Below, in pieces: positions 45,547 through 54,363 of a DNA stretch of 64,000 nt (the first letter of the stretch is position 1; each line of letters begins with the position of its first letter). Source of the stretch: Holophagales bacterium (lineage in GTDB: Bacteria; Acidobacteriota; Thermoanaerobaculia; Multivoradales; Multivoraceae); NCBI GenBank assembly GCA_009843505.1, contig VYDI01000034.1, forward strand, positions 1-64,000, read 5' to 3'. The position numbers and the translations under genes were made by a program. Below the pieces are notes generated by a model that was not told the DNA's origin, ran no database searches, and saw only the letters and a list, made by a program, of their open reading frames with translations.

Positions 45547-47732
45547 GCGCCATCGAGGGTCCGGAACGGCCGATCCAGATCACCGATCAGGGCGAAGCCC
45601 AGCCGTTCTCGCGCGGTCTGCTTGCGCGAAGCCTCTACGCCGCCGGCCTGGACTTCGATCGCGCGTACCGTCGCGTCGAGCAACTGCAGCGCCGGCTGGT
45701 CCGCGAGGAGATCACGAGCCTGGAGAAGCGGCACCTGGCTCAGCGCATCGCCGAACTTCTCGAGTTGAAGGAAGGCTCCGACGTCGCCGGACGGTACCGG
45801 CTCATCCGGCGGCTGCGCCGTTTGCCGAGACCTCTCATCCTCTACATCGGCGGGGCCGGCGGGACAGGCAAGTCGACGCTGGCCCTCGACCTGGCGCCCC
45901 AACTCCGTATCTACCGCGTCAACGCGACCGACACGGTGCGGCAGGTGATGCGAATGGTCTTCGCGCCGGCCATCCTGCCGGCCCTCCACGTTTCGAGCTA
46001 CGAGACGGCCGAGGCCGCATCACCCGAACTCCCGGGCGGCAGCCAGGATCCGACGCTCGCCACATTCGAGGAACAGGCCACGAGAGTCTGCGTGGGGGTG
46101 CGGGCGGTCGTCGAGCGCGCGATCGCCGAGAACCTGAGCCTGGTCGTCGAAGGCGTCCACCTGCTACCCGGGCTGGTTCCCTTTCCCGATCTGGAGGCGG
46201 ACGCCTACCAGTTCTTCCTCCTGCTCACGACGGAGGACGAGGAGGTTCACCGCAGCCACTTCCTGGCCCGCGAAACCGTCGCCGTCAGGAGATCGCACCG
46301 GCAGCTCGATCACTTTCGCGTGCTCCGCGCCCAGCAGGATCACCTGACTCGACTGGCGGAGGACGTGAGCGTGCCGGTCCTCGACACGACCGACCGGGAG
46401 CCGGCGCTGGCGGCCGCCATCGCGCTGCTCGGACAGAACATGTCCCAGCGCCTGCCATGGCTCACGCAGGCATCGGTGGAAGGGCTGGGCGAGCCGCGTC
46501 CCCCCGTCCTGATGCTCGTGATCGACGGTCTTCCGGACCGTCCTCTTCGATCCCTCGGCGGCCGTACGCCCCTTGAAGCGGCGCGCACGCCGAACCTGGA
46601 CCGCCTGGCCAGCGAAGGCGCCAACGGTCTGGCGGATCCGGTCGCGCCGGGCGTCGTGCCGGACACGGCGTCGGGGAATCTCGCGCTGTTCTCCCAGTCC
46701 CCCCGGGTCATGACCCGGGGTCCGATCGAGGCGCTGGGCGCCGGACTCAAGTTGAAGGCGGGCACGATCGCGATACGGGGGAACTTCGCCACCCTGGACG
46801 AACGCGGCTACGTGGTAGATCGCCGGGCCGGGCGCATCCGCGACGACGCCAGAAAGCTGGCCAAGGCCATCGACCGCCTGGATCTTCCCGCATCGGACAG
46901 GGTCAAGGTGCGCGTCCGCGCCACCACTGAGCACCGTCTCGCGATCACGCTGCGCGGCGACGGCCTGACCTCCGCGATCGAGGGATCGGATCCCGGGGAC
47001 GGGGCCCCCTCGGGGCCGCCGCTGGTGCCGCGGCCGCTCGACCCGAACGACGAGGCGGCCGAGCGGACGGCCCGTGTCCTGGCTCTGTTCGAACAGGAGG
47101 CGCGCCGCGTCCTGACCCGGCATCCGGCAAACGAGACGCGGCGCCGGAACGGCGGTCTGCCGGCGAACGCGGTACTGACGCGGGGAGTGGGTCGAGTCCA
47201 CCGGTTGCTGCCCCTGGAGCCAGGCGGCCTGCCGGTCTCCGCCGCCTGCATCGGCGGCGACCGGACCGTGATGGGGATTGCCTCGGCGCTCGGCGTATCG
47301 ACGGTTCATCGGCCTGGCATGACCGCCAACGTCGACACGGACCTGGCGCTCAAGTTCCAGTGCGCGATCGAGGCCCTCGAGGAGCACGACCTGGTCATGG
47401 TCCATGTCAAGGGCGCCGACATCGCCGCCCACGACCGGCGGCCAGACCAGAAGGTCGCCTTCCTCGAACGGGTCGACCGGGAACTGGGCGTCCTCCTCGA
47501 ACGTCTGGAACGGCCGATCCGGGTGGCCGTGACGGCGGACCATGCCACCCTGTCCGAGGTGGGCGTCCACGGCGCCGACCCGGTGCCGGTGCTGGTCTGG
47601 GGCGACGGCATACGCCCCGACTCGGTCACCAGCTTCGGCGAACGAGTGGCCGGCGCCGGCCGACTCAGCCGGTTCCCCCTCCAGCTCCTGATCGAGCGGG
47701 TGTTCGAACGCTACAGCGAGACAGCGGCCTGA
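45543..47732 (+). CDS. Fusion of 2-phosphoglycerate kinase and archaeal-type phosphoglycerate mutase-like domain
   Basis: A predicted 729-residue two-enzyme fusion. Residues ~10-75 are ATP-cone-like (IQITDQGEAQPFSRGLLARS). Residues ~95-310 match archaeal 2-phosphoglycerate kinase: P-loop GGAGGTGKST (103-112), ATDTVRQVMR and LHVSSYETAEA. Residues ~325-729 match archaeal-type cofactor-independent mutase (ApgM, alkaline phosphatase superfamily): LVIDGLPDRPL, RGPIEALGAGLKLKAG, IRGNFATLDERG, DRRAGRI, VHVKGADIAAHD, VTADHAT and FGERVAG. The expected nucleophile motif GSDTA is replaced by VVPDTASGNLALF, so Thr or Ser use, or altered activity, is possible. The only start that fits is CTG at 45543 after GGAGGAAAC; the ATG frame from 45315 overlaps nqrM. 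Confidence 0.82.
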   Translation: MSAIEGPERPIQITDQGEAQPFSRGLLARSLYAAGLDFDRAYRRVEQLQRRLVREEITSLEKRHLAQRIAELLELKEGSDVAGRYRLIRRLRRLPRPLILYIGGAGGTGKSTLALDLAPQLRIYRVNATDTVRQVMRMVFAPAILPALHVSSYETAEAASPELPGGSQDPTLATFEEQATRVCVGVRAVVERAIAENLSLVVEGVHLLPGLVPFPDLEADAYQFFLLLTTEDEEVHRSHFLARETVAVRRSHRQLDHFRVLRAQQDHLTRLAEDVSVPVLDTTDREPALAAAIALLGQNMSQRLPWLTQASVEGLGEPRPPVLMLVIDGLPDRPLRSLGGRTPLEAARTPNLDRLASEGANGLADPVAPGVVPDTASGNLALFSQSPRVMTRGPIEALGAGLKLKAGTIAIRGNFATLDERGYVVDRRAGRIRDDARKLAKAIDRLDLPASDRVKVRVRATTEHRLAITLRGDGLTSAIEGSDPGDGAPSGPPLVPRPLDPNDEAAERTARVLALFEQEARRVLTRHPANETRRRNGGLPANAVLTRGVGRVHRLLPLEPGGLPVSAACIGGDRTVMGIASALGVSTVHRPGMTANVDTDLALKFQCAIEALEEHDLVMVHVKGADIAAHDRRPDQKVAFLERVDRELGVLLERLERPIRVAVTADHATLSEVGVHGADPVPVLVWGDGIRPDSVTSFGERVAGAGRLSRFPLQLLIERVFERYSETAA

Positions 47733-47746
47733 GCGCCCGGACCTGA

Positions 47747-48265
47747 ATGGGGAAGAAGATCGAACGCCGCGTGCAGCGCCGCGCCGAGCTCGCGGACGGC
47801 CGCGGTTTCGCCTGCGTCGCGCTCGACCGCCCGTCCGATCCGGTGAACGTCGGGCACGCGCTGCGGGCGGCGCTCTGCTTCCAGGCCCGCATGATCATCC
47901 TGGGCCAGGCGTCGGAGGACATCGACATCCGCCGGCTGCCCACAGATCCGACCAGGGCCTACCGTCACGTTCCGGTGCTCGAGGTCGACGACTTGCTGGA
48001 GGCGACCCCGCGCGACGCGGATCTGGTCGCGGTAGAGATCGTGCCGGAGGCGGTCCCGCTCCCGGGTTTCACCCATCCGGAGCGGGCCTGCTACGTGTTC
48101 GGGCCGGAGAGCGGCTCGATCTCCGATGGCATCCTGGATCGCTGCAGGCACCAGGTGCGCGTGCCGACGGCCGTCTCGCTCAACCTGGGGATGACGGTTG
48201 GTCTCGTGCTCTACGATCGCCTGGCCGACCGCTGGCGGAAGGCCGCGGCGAACGACGCGGGCTGA
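47747..48265 (+). CDS. SpoU/TrmH-family RNA 2'-O-methyltransferase
   Basis: A 172-residue SPOUT enzyme. Motif 1 is RPSDPVNVGHALRAA, motif 2 is YVFGPESGSIS, and motif 3 is VRVPTAVSLNLGMTVGLVLYD, forming the trefoil-knot SAM site. The length matches catalytic-domain-only members such as TrmH/TrmL-like tRNA methyltransferases. It starts 14 bp after the kinase-mutase fusion and is probably cotranscribed. The tRNA or rRNA position modified is unknown. Confidence 0.87.
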   Translation: MGKKIERRVQRRAELADGRGFACVALDRPSDPVNVGHALRAALCFQARMIILGQASEDIDIRRLPTDPTRAYRHVPVLEVDDLLEATPRDADLVAVEIVPEAVPLPGFTHPERACYVFGPESGSISDGILDRCRHQVRVPTAVSLNLGMTVGLVLYDRLADRWRKAAANDAG

Positions 48266-48266
48266 A

Positions 48267-48965
48267 TCAACCGGGCTGAATCGACCCGGAACGGAGGGAC
48301 GGCCGGGAGCGTTCCGCGAACAGGGACAGGAGCGGCAGGCCGAGTCGTTCCCGAACCAGCCTGCGGACCATGCGTTGCCGCAGCTCCGCCAGCCGCTCCG
48401 TGCCGACGCGGTCGGCCATCCTCCCCAGCGCGGCCTCGGCCTCGGCCGCGACCGTTTCCCTGTCACGCCCCGGCAGAAGTTCGAAGGCGCGGTCCACGAG
48501 TTCGCGGTCCAACTCGGCCAGGCGATCCTCGACGGCCGGCGCGGACCCCCGAAGCTCCAGCAGCCGTTGCCGCCAGCTCTCGAGATCGGCCGTCGCGGGA
48601 GGGAGCGCGTCCGCCAGAGCCTGAAGCCGTTCCCGCACGTCGATGGCGGCCGGGCTGGGCGGCCGGGCCGAAGCTCCGCCGAGTTCCCGGAACTCCGCCC
48701 ATGCCTTCTCCACCGCCGGCCGGCAGTAGCGGAGACTGCTCACCCTCCTCTGCTGCGCGGCAGGTGACGCCGCCTGCCGCTCCGCGCGCCGCTCAAAGAC
48801 CAGGCGGATGCTCTCCAGAACGAGAAAGAGGGGCACGCCTTCCCGGCGCCAGCCATCCGCCAGGCGCCAGTCGGCCGGGCTCAGGAGCAGCGGAGCGCCC
48901 CGCAACCGGATGAACTCCTCTTCGATCCTCTCGAAGTACTCCCGGTCGGCAGTCTCGGAGACCAC
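48267..48965 (-). CDS. Conserved-looking hypothetical helical protein
   Basis: A 232-residue protein I do not recognise. The N-terminus (YFERIEEEFIRLRGAPLLLS, then PADWRLADGWRREGVPLFLV) looks like a small conserved domain. The rest is Ala/Arg/Leu/Glu-rich, predicted mostly helical, with no signal peptide or membrane helix. The start lies 12 bp after the birA stop, so it is the distal gene of the valS-birA operon. It abuts the SpoU gene tail to tail (1 bp). Function unknown. Confidence 0.65.
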   Translation of the reverse strand: MVSETADREYFERIEEEFIRLRGAPLLLSPADWRLADGWRREGVPLFLVLESIRLVFERRAERQAASPAAQQRRVSSLRYCRPAVEKAWAEFRELGGASARPPSPAAIDVRERLQALADALPPATADLESWRQRLLELRGSAPAVEDRLAELDRELVDRAFELLPGRDRETVAAEAEAALGRMADRVGTERLAELRQRMVRRLVRERLGLPLLSLFAERSRPSLRSGSIQPG

Positions 48966-48977
48966 ACCGAGCGTTCC

Positions 48978-49796
48978 CTAGGCCTCGATGACCTCGCCCG
49001 AGGCGATCGTGCGGAGACCGGAGGCGGTCCGCAGCCGGAACCGGCCGCCGCTGTCGAAACCGGCGAACCGTCCGGCGAGCGTCTCGCCGCCAACGCGGCA
49101 GCTCACCTCGTCGCCCTCACGGTGAACCGTGCAGACACGATAGGCGTCCAGCGTGTAGTCCAGGTCGCCGCAATGAGCCAACTCACGCTCGAGCGACCTG
49201 GCGAGCCCTTCGACCACGGCCGCCCGCGGCGGCGGCTCCCCCGTCTCCAGTGCAAGCGACGTCGACACCGGAGTCGGGAGTTCGCTGCCGGCGCCGAAGT
49301 CATAGTTGACGCCGAAGCCGATGACGGCGGCCATCTCGCCGTTGCTGCCGGCGACCGTCTCGATGAGGATCCCGGCGATCTTCCGGCCGCCGACGAGCAC
49401 GTCGTTGGGCCACTTGAGGAGCGCCGTCCCGTCGACCTGCGCCGCCAGGGCCCGGCAGACGCCGACTCCGACCAGCAGCGGCAAGGTCCCGAGCTGGTCC
49501 TCCAGGGGTCCCCGGCCAACCGGCAGCGGCTGCAACCAGGTGCAGTAGAGGCCGCGGCCAGCGGAGCTGACCCAGGAACGGCCCTGGCGGCCCCTGCCCG
49601 CGGTCTGCTCGTACGCGACGACGAACGCCGTGCGGGGTGTCGCCTCCTCCTCGAAGAAACGATCGATCAGGCCCTTGACGAACCGGTTCGTCGAGTCGAC
49701 CGTGTCCATGAGCACGACGTTCTCGGGCAGGCGCCCGGATCGCGAACGAAGTTCGCTTGCAAGCTGCTCGAAGTCTCGGCAGGGGTCCACCGTCAT
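48978..49796 (-). CDS. birA: Biotin-[acetyl-CoA-carboxylase] ligase BirA (class I)
   Basis: A 272-residue enzyme that adenylates biotin and attaches it to biotin carboxyl carrier proteins. The biotin/ATP loop is GRGRQGRSW (67-75), with KWPND at 128-132 and GRKIAGILIE after it. The C-terminal SH3-like domain is present (VSCRVGGETLAGRFAGFD). There is no N-terminal winged-helix repressor domain, so it should not act as a regulator. It starts 12 bp after valS. Confidence 0.93.
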   Translation of the reverse strand: MTVDPCRDFEQLASELRSRSGRLPENVVLMDTVDSTNRFVKGLIDRFFEEEATPRTAFVVAYEQTAGRGRQGRSWVSSAGRGLYCTWLQPLPVGRGPLEDQLGTLPLLVGVGVCRALAAQVDGTALLKWPNDVLVGGRKIAGILIETVAGSNGEMAAVIGFGVNYDFGAGSELPTPVSTSLALETGEPPPRAAVVEGLARSLERELAHCGDLDYTLDAYRVCTVHREGDEVSCRVGGETLAGRFAGFDSGGRFRLRTASGLRTIASGEVIEA

Positions 49797-49808
49797 GGAT
49801 GGCGAAGC

Positions 49809-52490
49809 CTACAACCGAGTGGCCTGGCCGAGCGTTGCCATCACGCTGCTCCGCCGCTCCTCGAGCTCGGCAAGCCGGCTGCGGTTGCCCTCCACGACGT
49901 GCGCCGGCGCCTTCGCCAGGAAGCCGGCATTCGACAGGCGGTTGCGCGCTCCCGCGATCTCGGCGTCCAGCCGGTCGAGCTCCTTCCCGAGCTTCGCCCG
50001 CTCCGCCTCGCCCATCGGCGCCGCCTCGACCTCGAACGCCAGGTTCAGTCCCCCGGCCCGCGAGCGGGAGGCAGAGTCGGCACCGGTCCCCGCTCCGATC
50101 CCGGAGACGCGGGCGACCGCGTTCAGGAGGGCCTCCTGCTCGACCACGAAGTCGACCAGGTCGGAGTCCCCACCCTCGACGACGATCGACATCTTCACCG
50201 CCGCCGCGAGATTCCGCTCCCGCCTCAGGCTCCTGGCTGCCTGGACGACGGCGATCAGTGCTTCCATCCCCCGGTCGGCCTCCTGATCGGCGAGTTCAGG
50301 GGTCTCCAGCGGATAGTCCTGGACCGAAATGCTGCGGGGCTCCCCCGCTGCCGCCGACGGGTCGCGCGGCAGGCGCTGCCAGAGTTCTTCCGTCAGGTGC
50401 GGCATGACCGGATGCAGGAGCCGCAAGCTCGCGTCCAGCACGAACAGCAGCGTCTCGGCGACGCGCGGCCGGGGGGCGGAGCCCGCGAGCGCGGGCTTCG
50501 CGAACTCGATGTACCAGTCGCAGAGCTCGTGCCAGAAGAAGTGGTAGAGCGCGTTGCAGGCCCAGTCGAAACGGTACTCCTCCAGTCCGTCGTTCACCGT
50601 CGCCGCGGTGTCCGACAGCCGCGACAGGATCCATCGCTCGGCGGCGGCCAGCCCCTCGCGCTCGAGCTCCGTCCCGGACGTGGGCGTCACGGCGCCCGCG
50701 GTACGCGCAAGGGCGAACCGCACAGCGTTCCAGATCTTGTTGCCAAAGGCCCGGTAGCCGGCCATCCGCTCCAGGTCGAGCGGAATGTCGCGCCCCGGCA
50801 CGTCGAGGACCGCCAGGGTGAAGCGCATCGCATCCGCCCCGTACTCCTCGATCAGGTCCATCGGATCGACCGTGTTGCCCTTGGTCTTGGACATCTTCTC
50901 GCCGTCGGCGTCCCGAACCAGTCCGGTCAGGTGGACGGCCCGGAAGGGCACCTTGCCGTAGAGATGCCGCGACAGCATGACCATGCGCGCCACCCAGAAG
51001 AACAGGATGTCGAAGCCGGTGATCAGGACCTCGGTCGGGTACCAGGTGCGGAGATCGGGAGCCTCCTCGTCCGGCCAGCCCAGTGTGGAGATCGGCCACA
51101 GGCCGGACGAGAACCACGTGTCCAGCACGTCGGGGTCGCGGGTCAGCTCCGTGGTGCCCGCCTGTTCCTCGGCCGCGGCTCGATCCATCGCAACGTAGCA
51201 CGCGCCGTCCGTGTCGTACCAGGCCGGAATGCGGTGTCCCCACCAGAGCTGGCGCGAGATGACCCACGGCCGGATGTTTCTGAGCCAATGCTCCCACGTT
51301 CGGTCCCAGGACGAGGGAATCAGGTTGATGTCGCCGCGCTCGACCACCGCGAGTGCCTCCTGCGCCATGCCCGAGACATCGGCGAACCACTGCGGAGACA
51401 GCATCGGCTCGATCGGCTCTCCGCTCCGCTGCGAGTGGCCGACGCTGTGGACATGAGGCTCGACCTTGACCAACCGCCCCTCGGCTTCGAGCCGCTCGAC
51501 CACGCGGCGCCGGGCCTCGAAGCGATCCAGACCTTCGAAGCCGGGTCCGGCCTCGGCGGTCATCCGACCGTCGAAGCCGATCACGCGCACGCCCGGCAGG
51601 TCGTGGCGGCGGCCGATCTCGTAGTCGTTCGGATCGTGGTAAGGCGTGACCTTGACCAGTCCGCTGCCGAAGGCAGGGTCGACGTGGTCGTCAGCGACCA
51701 GCCGCAGACGCCGGCCGAGGATGGGCAGTCTGGCCGTGCGGCCGGCCAGGTGGCGGTAGCGCTCGTCCTCCGGGTGGAAGGCGACGGCGGTATCCCCGAG
51801 CATCGTCTCCGGCCGCGTCGTGGCCACGACCAGCGGCTCCTCGGCCGTGCTGCTTCCCGAAAGCGGTTCCAGGGCGTAGGAGAGGTGGTACAGCCGGCCC
51901 TGGACCTCACGATTCTCCACTTCGAGGTCGGAGACCGCCGTCCGCAGTACCGGCGACCAGTTGACCATGTGCTCGCCGCGGTAGATCAGACCCTCTTGGT
52001 AGAGACGCACGAAGGCGGTGCGCACGGCGCGCGCCAACCCGTCATCGAGCGTGAACCGCTCGCGAGACCAGTCGCAGGAAGCGCCGAGGCGCTGCAACTG
52101 GCTGCGGATGTTCGCGTGGTACTCGTGCTTCCACTGCCAGACCCGCTCGACGAACTTCTCCCTGCCGAGCTCGATCCGGCTCGAGCCCCGCTCTTCCAGG
52201 TGCCGCTCGACCATGAGCTGGGTCGCGATGCCGGCGTGATCAGTTCCGGGCAGCCACAGCGCGTTGTCGCCCCGCATGCGCCGCCAGCGAGTGATCAGGT
52301 CCTGCAGGGTGCTCTGCAGGGCATGGCCCATGTGCAGCTTGCCCGTCACGTTCGGCGGCGGTATGAGGATGCAGTAAGGCTTCGGCCCCTCGCCTTCCGG
52401 ATCGGGCGCACAGCGGTACAGGCCCTGTTCGTCCCACCACGCCTGCCACTTGCCCTCGTAGGAGGCAGGTTCGAAGCGCTTCTCCATCAC
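49809..52490 (-). CDS. valS: Valyl-tRNA synthetase
   Basis: An 893-residue class Ia synthetase. The HIGH motif is HMGH (53-56) in PPPNVTGKLHMGHAL, and KMSKT with the catalytic Lys is near residue 530. The CP1 editing domain contains TTRPETMLGDTAVAF. The anticodon-binding domain and a C-terminal coiled-coil arm (EAAPMGEAERAKLGKELDRL region) complete the protein. It lies 43 bp downstream of the cobalamin-binding gene and 12 bp upstream of birA. No T-box leader is seen. Confidence 0.97.
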   Translation of the reverse strand: MMEKRFEPASYEGKWQAWWDEQGLYRCAPDPEGEGPKPYCILIPPPNVTGKLHMGHALQSTLQDLITRWRRMRGDNALWLPGTDHAGIATQLMVERHLEERGSSRIELGREKFVERVWQWKHEYHANIRSQLQRLGASCDWSRERFTLDDGLARAVRTAFVRLYQEGLIYRGEHMVNWSPVLRTAVSDLEVENREVQGRLYHLSYALEPLSGSSTAEEPLVVATTRPETMLGDTAVAFHPEDERYRHLAGRTARLPILGRRLRLVADDHVDPAFGSGLVKVTPYHDPNDYEIGRRHDLPGVRVIGFDGRMTAEAGPGFEGLDRFEARRRVVERLEAEGRLVKVEPHVHSVGHSQRSGEPIEPMLSPQWFADVSGMAQEALAVVERGDINLIPSSWDRTWEHWLRNIRPWVISRQLWWGHRIPAWYDTDGACYVAMDRAAAEEQAGTTELTRDPDVLDTWFSSGLWPISTLGWPDEEAPDLRTWYPTEVLITGFDILFFWVARMVMLSRHLYGKVPFRAVHLTGLVRDADGEKMSKTKGNTVDPMDLIEEYGADAMRFTLAVLDVPGRDIPLDLERMAGYRAFGNKIWNAVRFALARTAGAVTPTSGTELEREGLAAAERWILSRLSDTAATVNDGLEEYRFDWACNALYHFFWHELCDWYIEFAKPALAGSAPRPRVAETLLFVLDASLRLLHPVMPHLTEELWQRLPRDPSAAAGEPRSISVQDYPLETPELADQEADRGMEALIAVVQAARSLRRERNLAAAVKMSIVVEGGDSDLVDFVVEQEALLNAVARVSGIGAGTGADSASRSRAGGLNLAFEVEAAPMGEAERAKLGKELDRLDAEIAGARNRLSNAGFLAKAPAHVVEGNRSRLAELEERRSSVMATLGQATRL

Positions 52491-52533
52491 AGGTTCCGGC
52501 AGTTGCGGTTGGCGGAGGGCCCGCTGCCCGCCA

Positions 52534-52977
52534 TCAGCGGCCGGGCCCGCTGGCCGGCACCGGCGCCGCCAGCCGCCGGTTCAGGTACTCGACGATCGCC
52601 GCCGTGCTGGAGCCCGGGGGAAAGACCTCGTCCACGCCAGCGGCCTTGAGCCCCGTAATGTCCGCATCGGGAACGATGCCCCCGGCGAACACCAGGACGT
52701 CGTCGGCACCCGCTACCTGCAGACCCTGAACCACTTCCGGCAGCAGGGTGTTGTGGGCGCCGGAGAGGATCGACAGACCGACGGCCCGCACATCTTCCTG
52801 CACCGCCGCGGCCACGATCTGCTCCGGGGTCTTGCGCAGGCCGGTGTAGATCACCTCGAAACCCGCGTCGCGCAGCGCTCGCGCCACCACCTTCGCGCCA
52901 CGGTCGTGGCCGTCCAGCCCGGGCTTGGCGACCAGAATCCGGTGTGGAGCCGAGGCTCCCGGGCGCACGGCGATCAA
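52534..52977 (-). CDS. Stand-alone cobalamin-binding protein (methylmalonyl-CoA mutase C-terminal type)
   Basis: A 147-residue B12-binding domain with the signature [20 protein letters not shown], where D-x-H-D-x-G holds the base-off His ligand, followed by [20 protein letters not shown] and [20 protein letters not shown]. This is the small-domain type found at the C-terminus of acyl-CoA mutases, here free-standing, so a separate catalytic alpha subunit is expected elsewhere. The start is a TTG at 52977 overlapping the stop of the NtrC-type gene (TTGA). An alternative is GTG at 52968. Confidence 0.85.
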   Translation of the reverse strand: MIAVRPGASAPHRILVAKPGLDGHDRGAKVVARALRDAGFEVIYTGLRKTPEQIVAAAVQEDVRAVGLSILSGAHNTLLPEVVQGLQVAGADDVLVFAGGIVPDADITGLKAAGVDEVFPPGSSTAAIVEYLNRRLAAPVPASGPGR

Positions 52978-54341
52978 GGCGCTCCCTCCCGGCGCAGCCC
53001 ATACTGCTCCATCTTCTTGTACAGGTTGCTCCTGGGCGTCCCGACGGCCTTCGCGGTGCGGGTCACGTTCCAGCCGTTCTCCTCGAGCTTCTTCGACAGG
53101 TACATGCGTTCCGAGCTCTCCCTGAATTCGCGCAGGGTGGGAAGCGCGAGAATAGCCTCCGAAAGGTCGCCGCGCGCGGAACCCGCCAGTCTGAGGATGG
53201 CCGCCCGGTCGATCCTGTCGCCCGGGCTCAGGATCAGCACCCGCTCGAGCAGGTTCTTCAGTTCCCGGACATTGCCCCGCCACGGCATCGCCTGTAGCTG
53301 CCGGATCGCACCCGCGGTCAGGTTCTTCTGGCGGTAGTTGTTCTCGCTCGCAAAGCGCTCGATGAAGTGCTCCACCAGCAGCGGGAGATCCTCGAGCCGC
53401 TCGCGCAGCGGCGGCACGTGCACCGGAACGACATTCAGGCGGTAGAAGAGATCCTCACGGAAGCGTCCGGCCTCGATCTCCCCCGGAAGGTCGCGATGGG
53501 TCGCAGCCACGACCCGGACATCAACCACCGTCGTCATCCTGGCTCCGACCGGTTCGATCTCGCCGCTCTGAAGCGCGCGCAGCACCTTGGCCTGGGTGCG
53601 GGCGGACATGTCCCCTACTTCGTCCAGGAAAATCGTGCCGCCGTCGGCGGCCGTGAACTTCCCGATCTGGCGACGCACGGCGCCGGTGAAGGCGCCCCTC
53701 TCGTGACCGAAGAGTTCGGACTCGATCAACTCGTCCGGGATGGCGGCGCAGTTGACCTGGACCAGGGGCATCTCACTGCGCTGACTGCCGGCGTGAATGG
53801 CCCGCGCGACGAGTTCCTTGCCGACTCCGCTCTCGCCGGTGATCAGCACGGTGGCCGGAGTCGGTGCGGCGCGGTCGATCGTCGCCCGGAGCTCCTGCAT
53901 TGCCGGGGACTCGCCGACCAGCTCCGAGGGATCCCGCCTGAGTTCCCGGTTCTCGTCCCGGAGCCGCTGCCGTTCGACCGCGTTGCGAAGAGCGAGAAGC
54001 ACCCGGTCGCGCTCCAGCGGCTTCTCCAGGAAGTCGTACGCCCCAAGCCGTGTCGCCTCGACGGCCGCAGCGATGTCTCCGTGGCCGCTGATCATGACGA
54101 CCGGCATCTCGTGGCCCTGCTCCCGCAAGCCCGACAAGGTCGCCAGGCCGTCCATCTCGGGCATCTTTATGTCAAGCAGAACGGCGGCCGGAGGCCTGGT
54201 CATCACCCGCCTCAGCGCTTCGCGGCCGTTCGCCGCCTCGTCGACGCGATAGCGCTCGAACTCCAGGATCATCCGGAGCGATGCCCGGATCGACTCCTCG
54301 TCGTCGACGACGAGCACTCGCGGGCCTGTTGGCCGCGTCAA
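52974..54341 (-). CDS. NtrC-family sigma-54-dependent response regulator
   Basis: A 455-residue regulator. The receiver domain (residues ~8-120) has D57 as phospho-acceptor in [13 protein letters not shown]. The central AAA+ domain carries [15 protein letters not shown] and the sigma-54 contact loop GAFTGA. The C-terminal Fis-type HTH is [20 protein letters not shown]. No cognate histidine kinase is in the window. It follows htrA by 22 bp on the same strand, so it may regulate envelope or stress functions, but no target can be named. Confidence 0.93.
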   Translation of the reverse strand: MTRPTGPRVLVVDDEESIRASLRMILEFERYRVDEAANGREALRRVMTRPPAAVLLDIKMPEMDGLATLSGLREQGHEMPVVMISGHGDIAAAVEATRLGAYDFLEKPLERDRVLLALRNAVERQRLRDENRELRRDPSELVGESPAMQELRATIDRAAPTPATVLITGESGVGKELVARAIHAGSQRSEMPLVQVNCAAIPDELIESELFGHERGAFTGAVRRQIGKFTAADGGTIFLDEVGDMSARTQAKVLRALQSGEIEPVGARMTTVVDVRVVAATHRDLPGEIEAGRFREDLFYRLNVVPVHVPPLRERLEDLPLLVEHFIERFASENNYRQKNLTAGAIRQLQAMPWRGNVRELKNLLERVLILSPGDRIDRAAILRLAGSARGDLSEAILALPTLREFRESSERMYLSKKLEENGWNVTRTAKAVGTPRSNLYKKMEQYGLRREGAP

Positions 54342-54363
54342 GGGGAAGATCTCCGCGGAGGCG

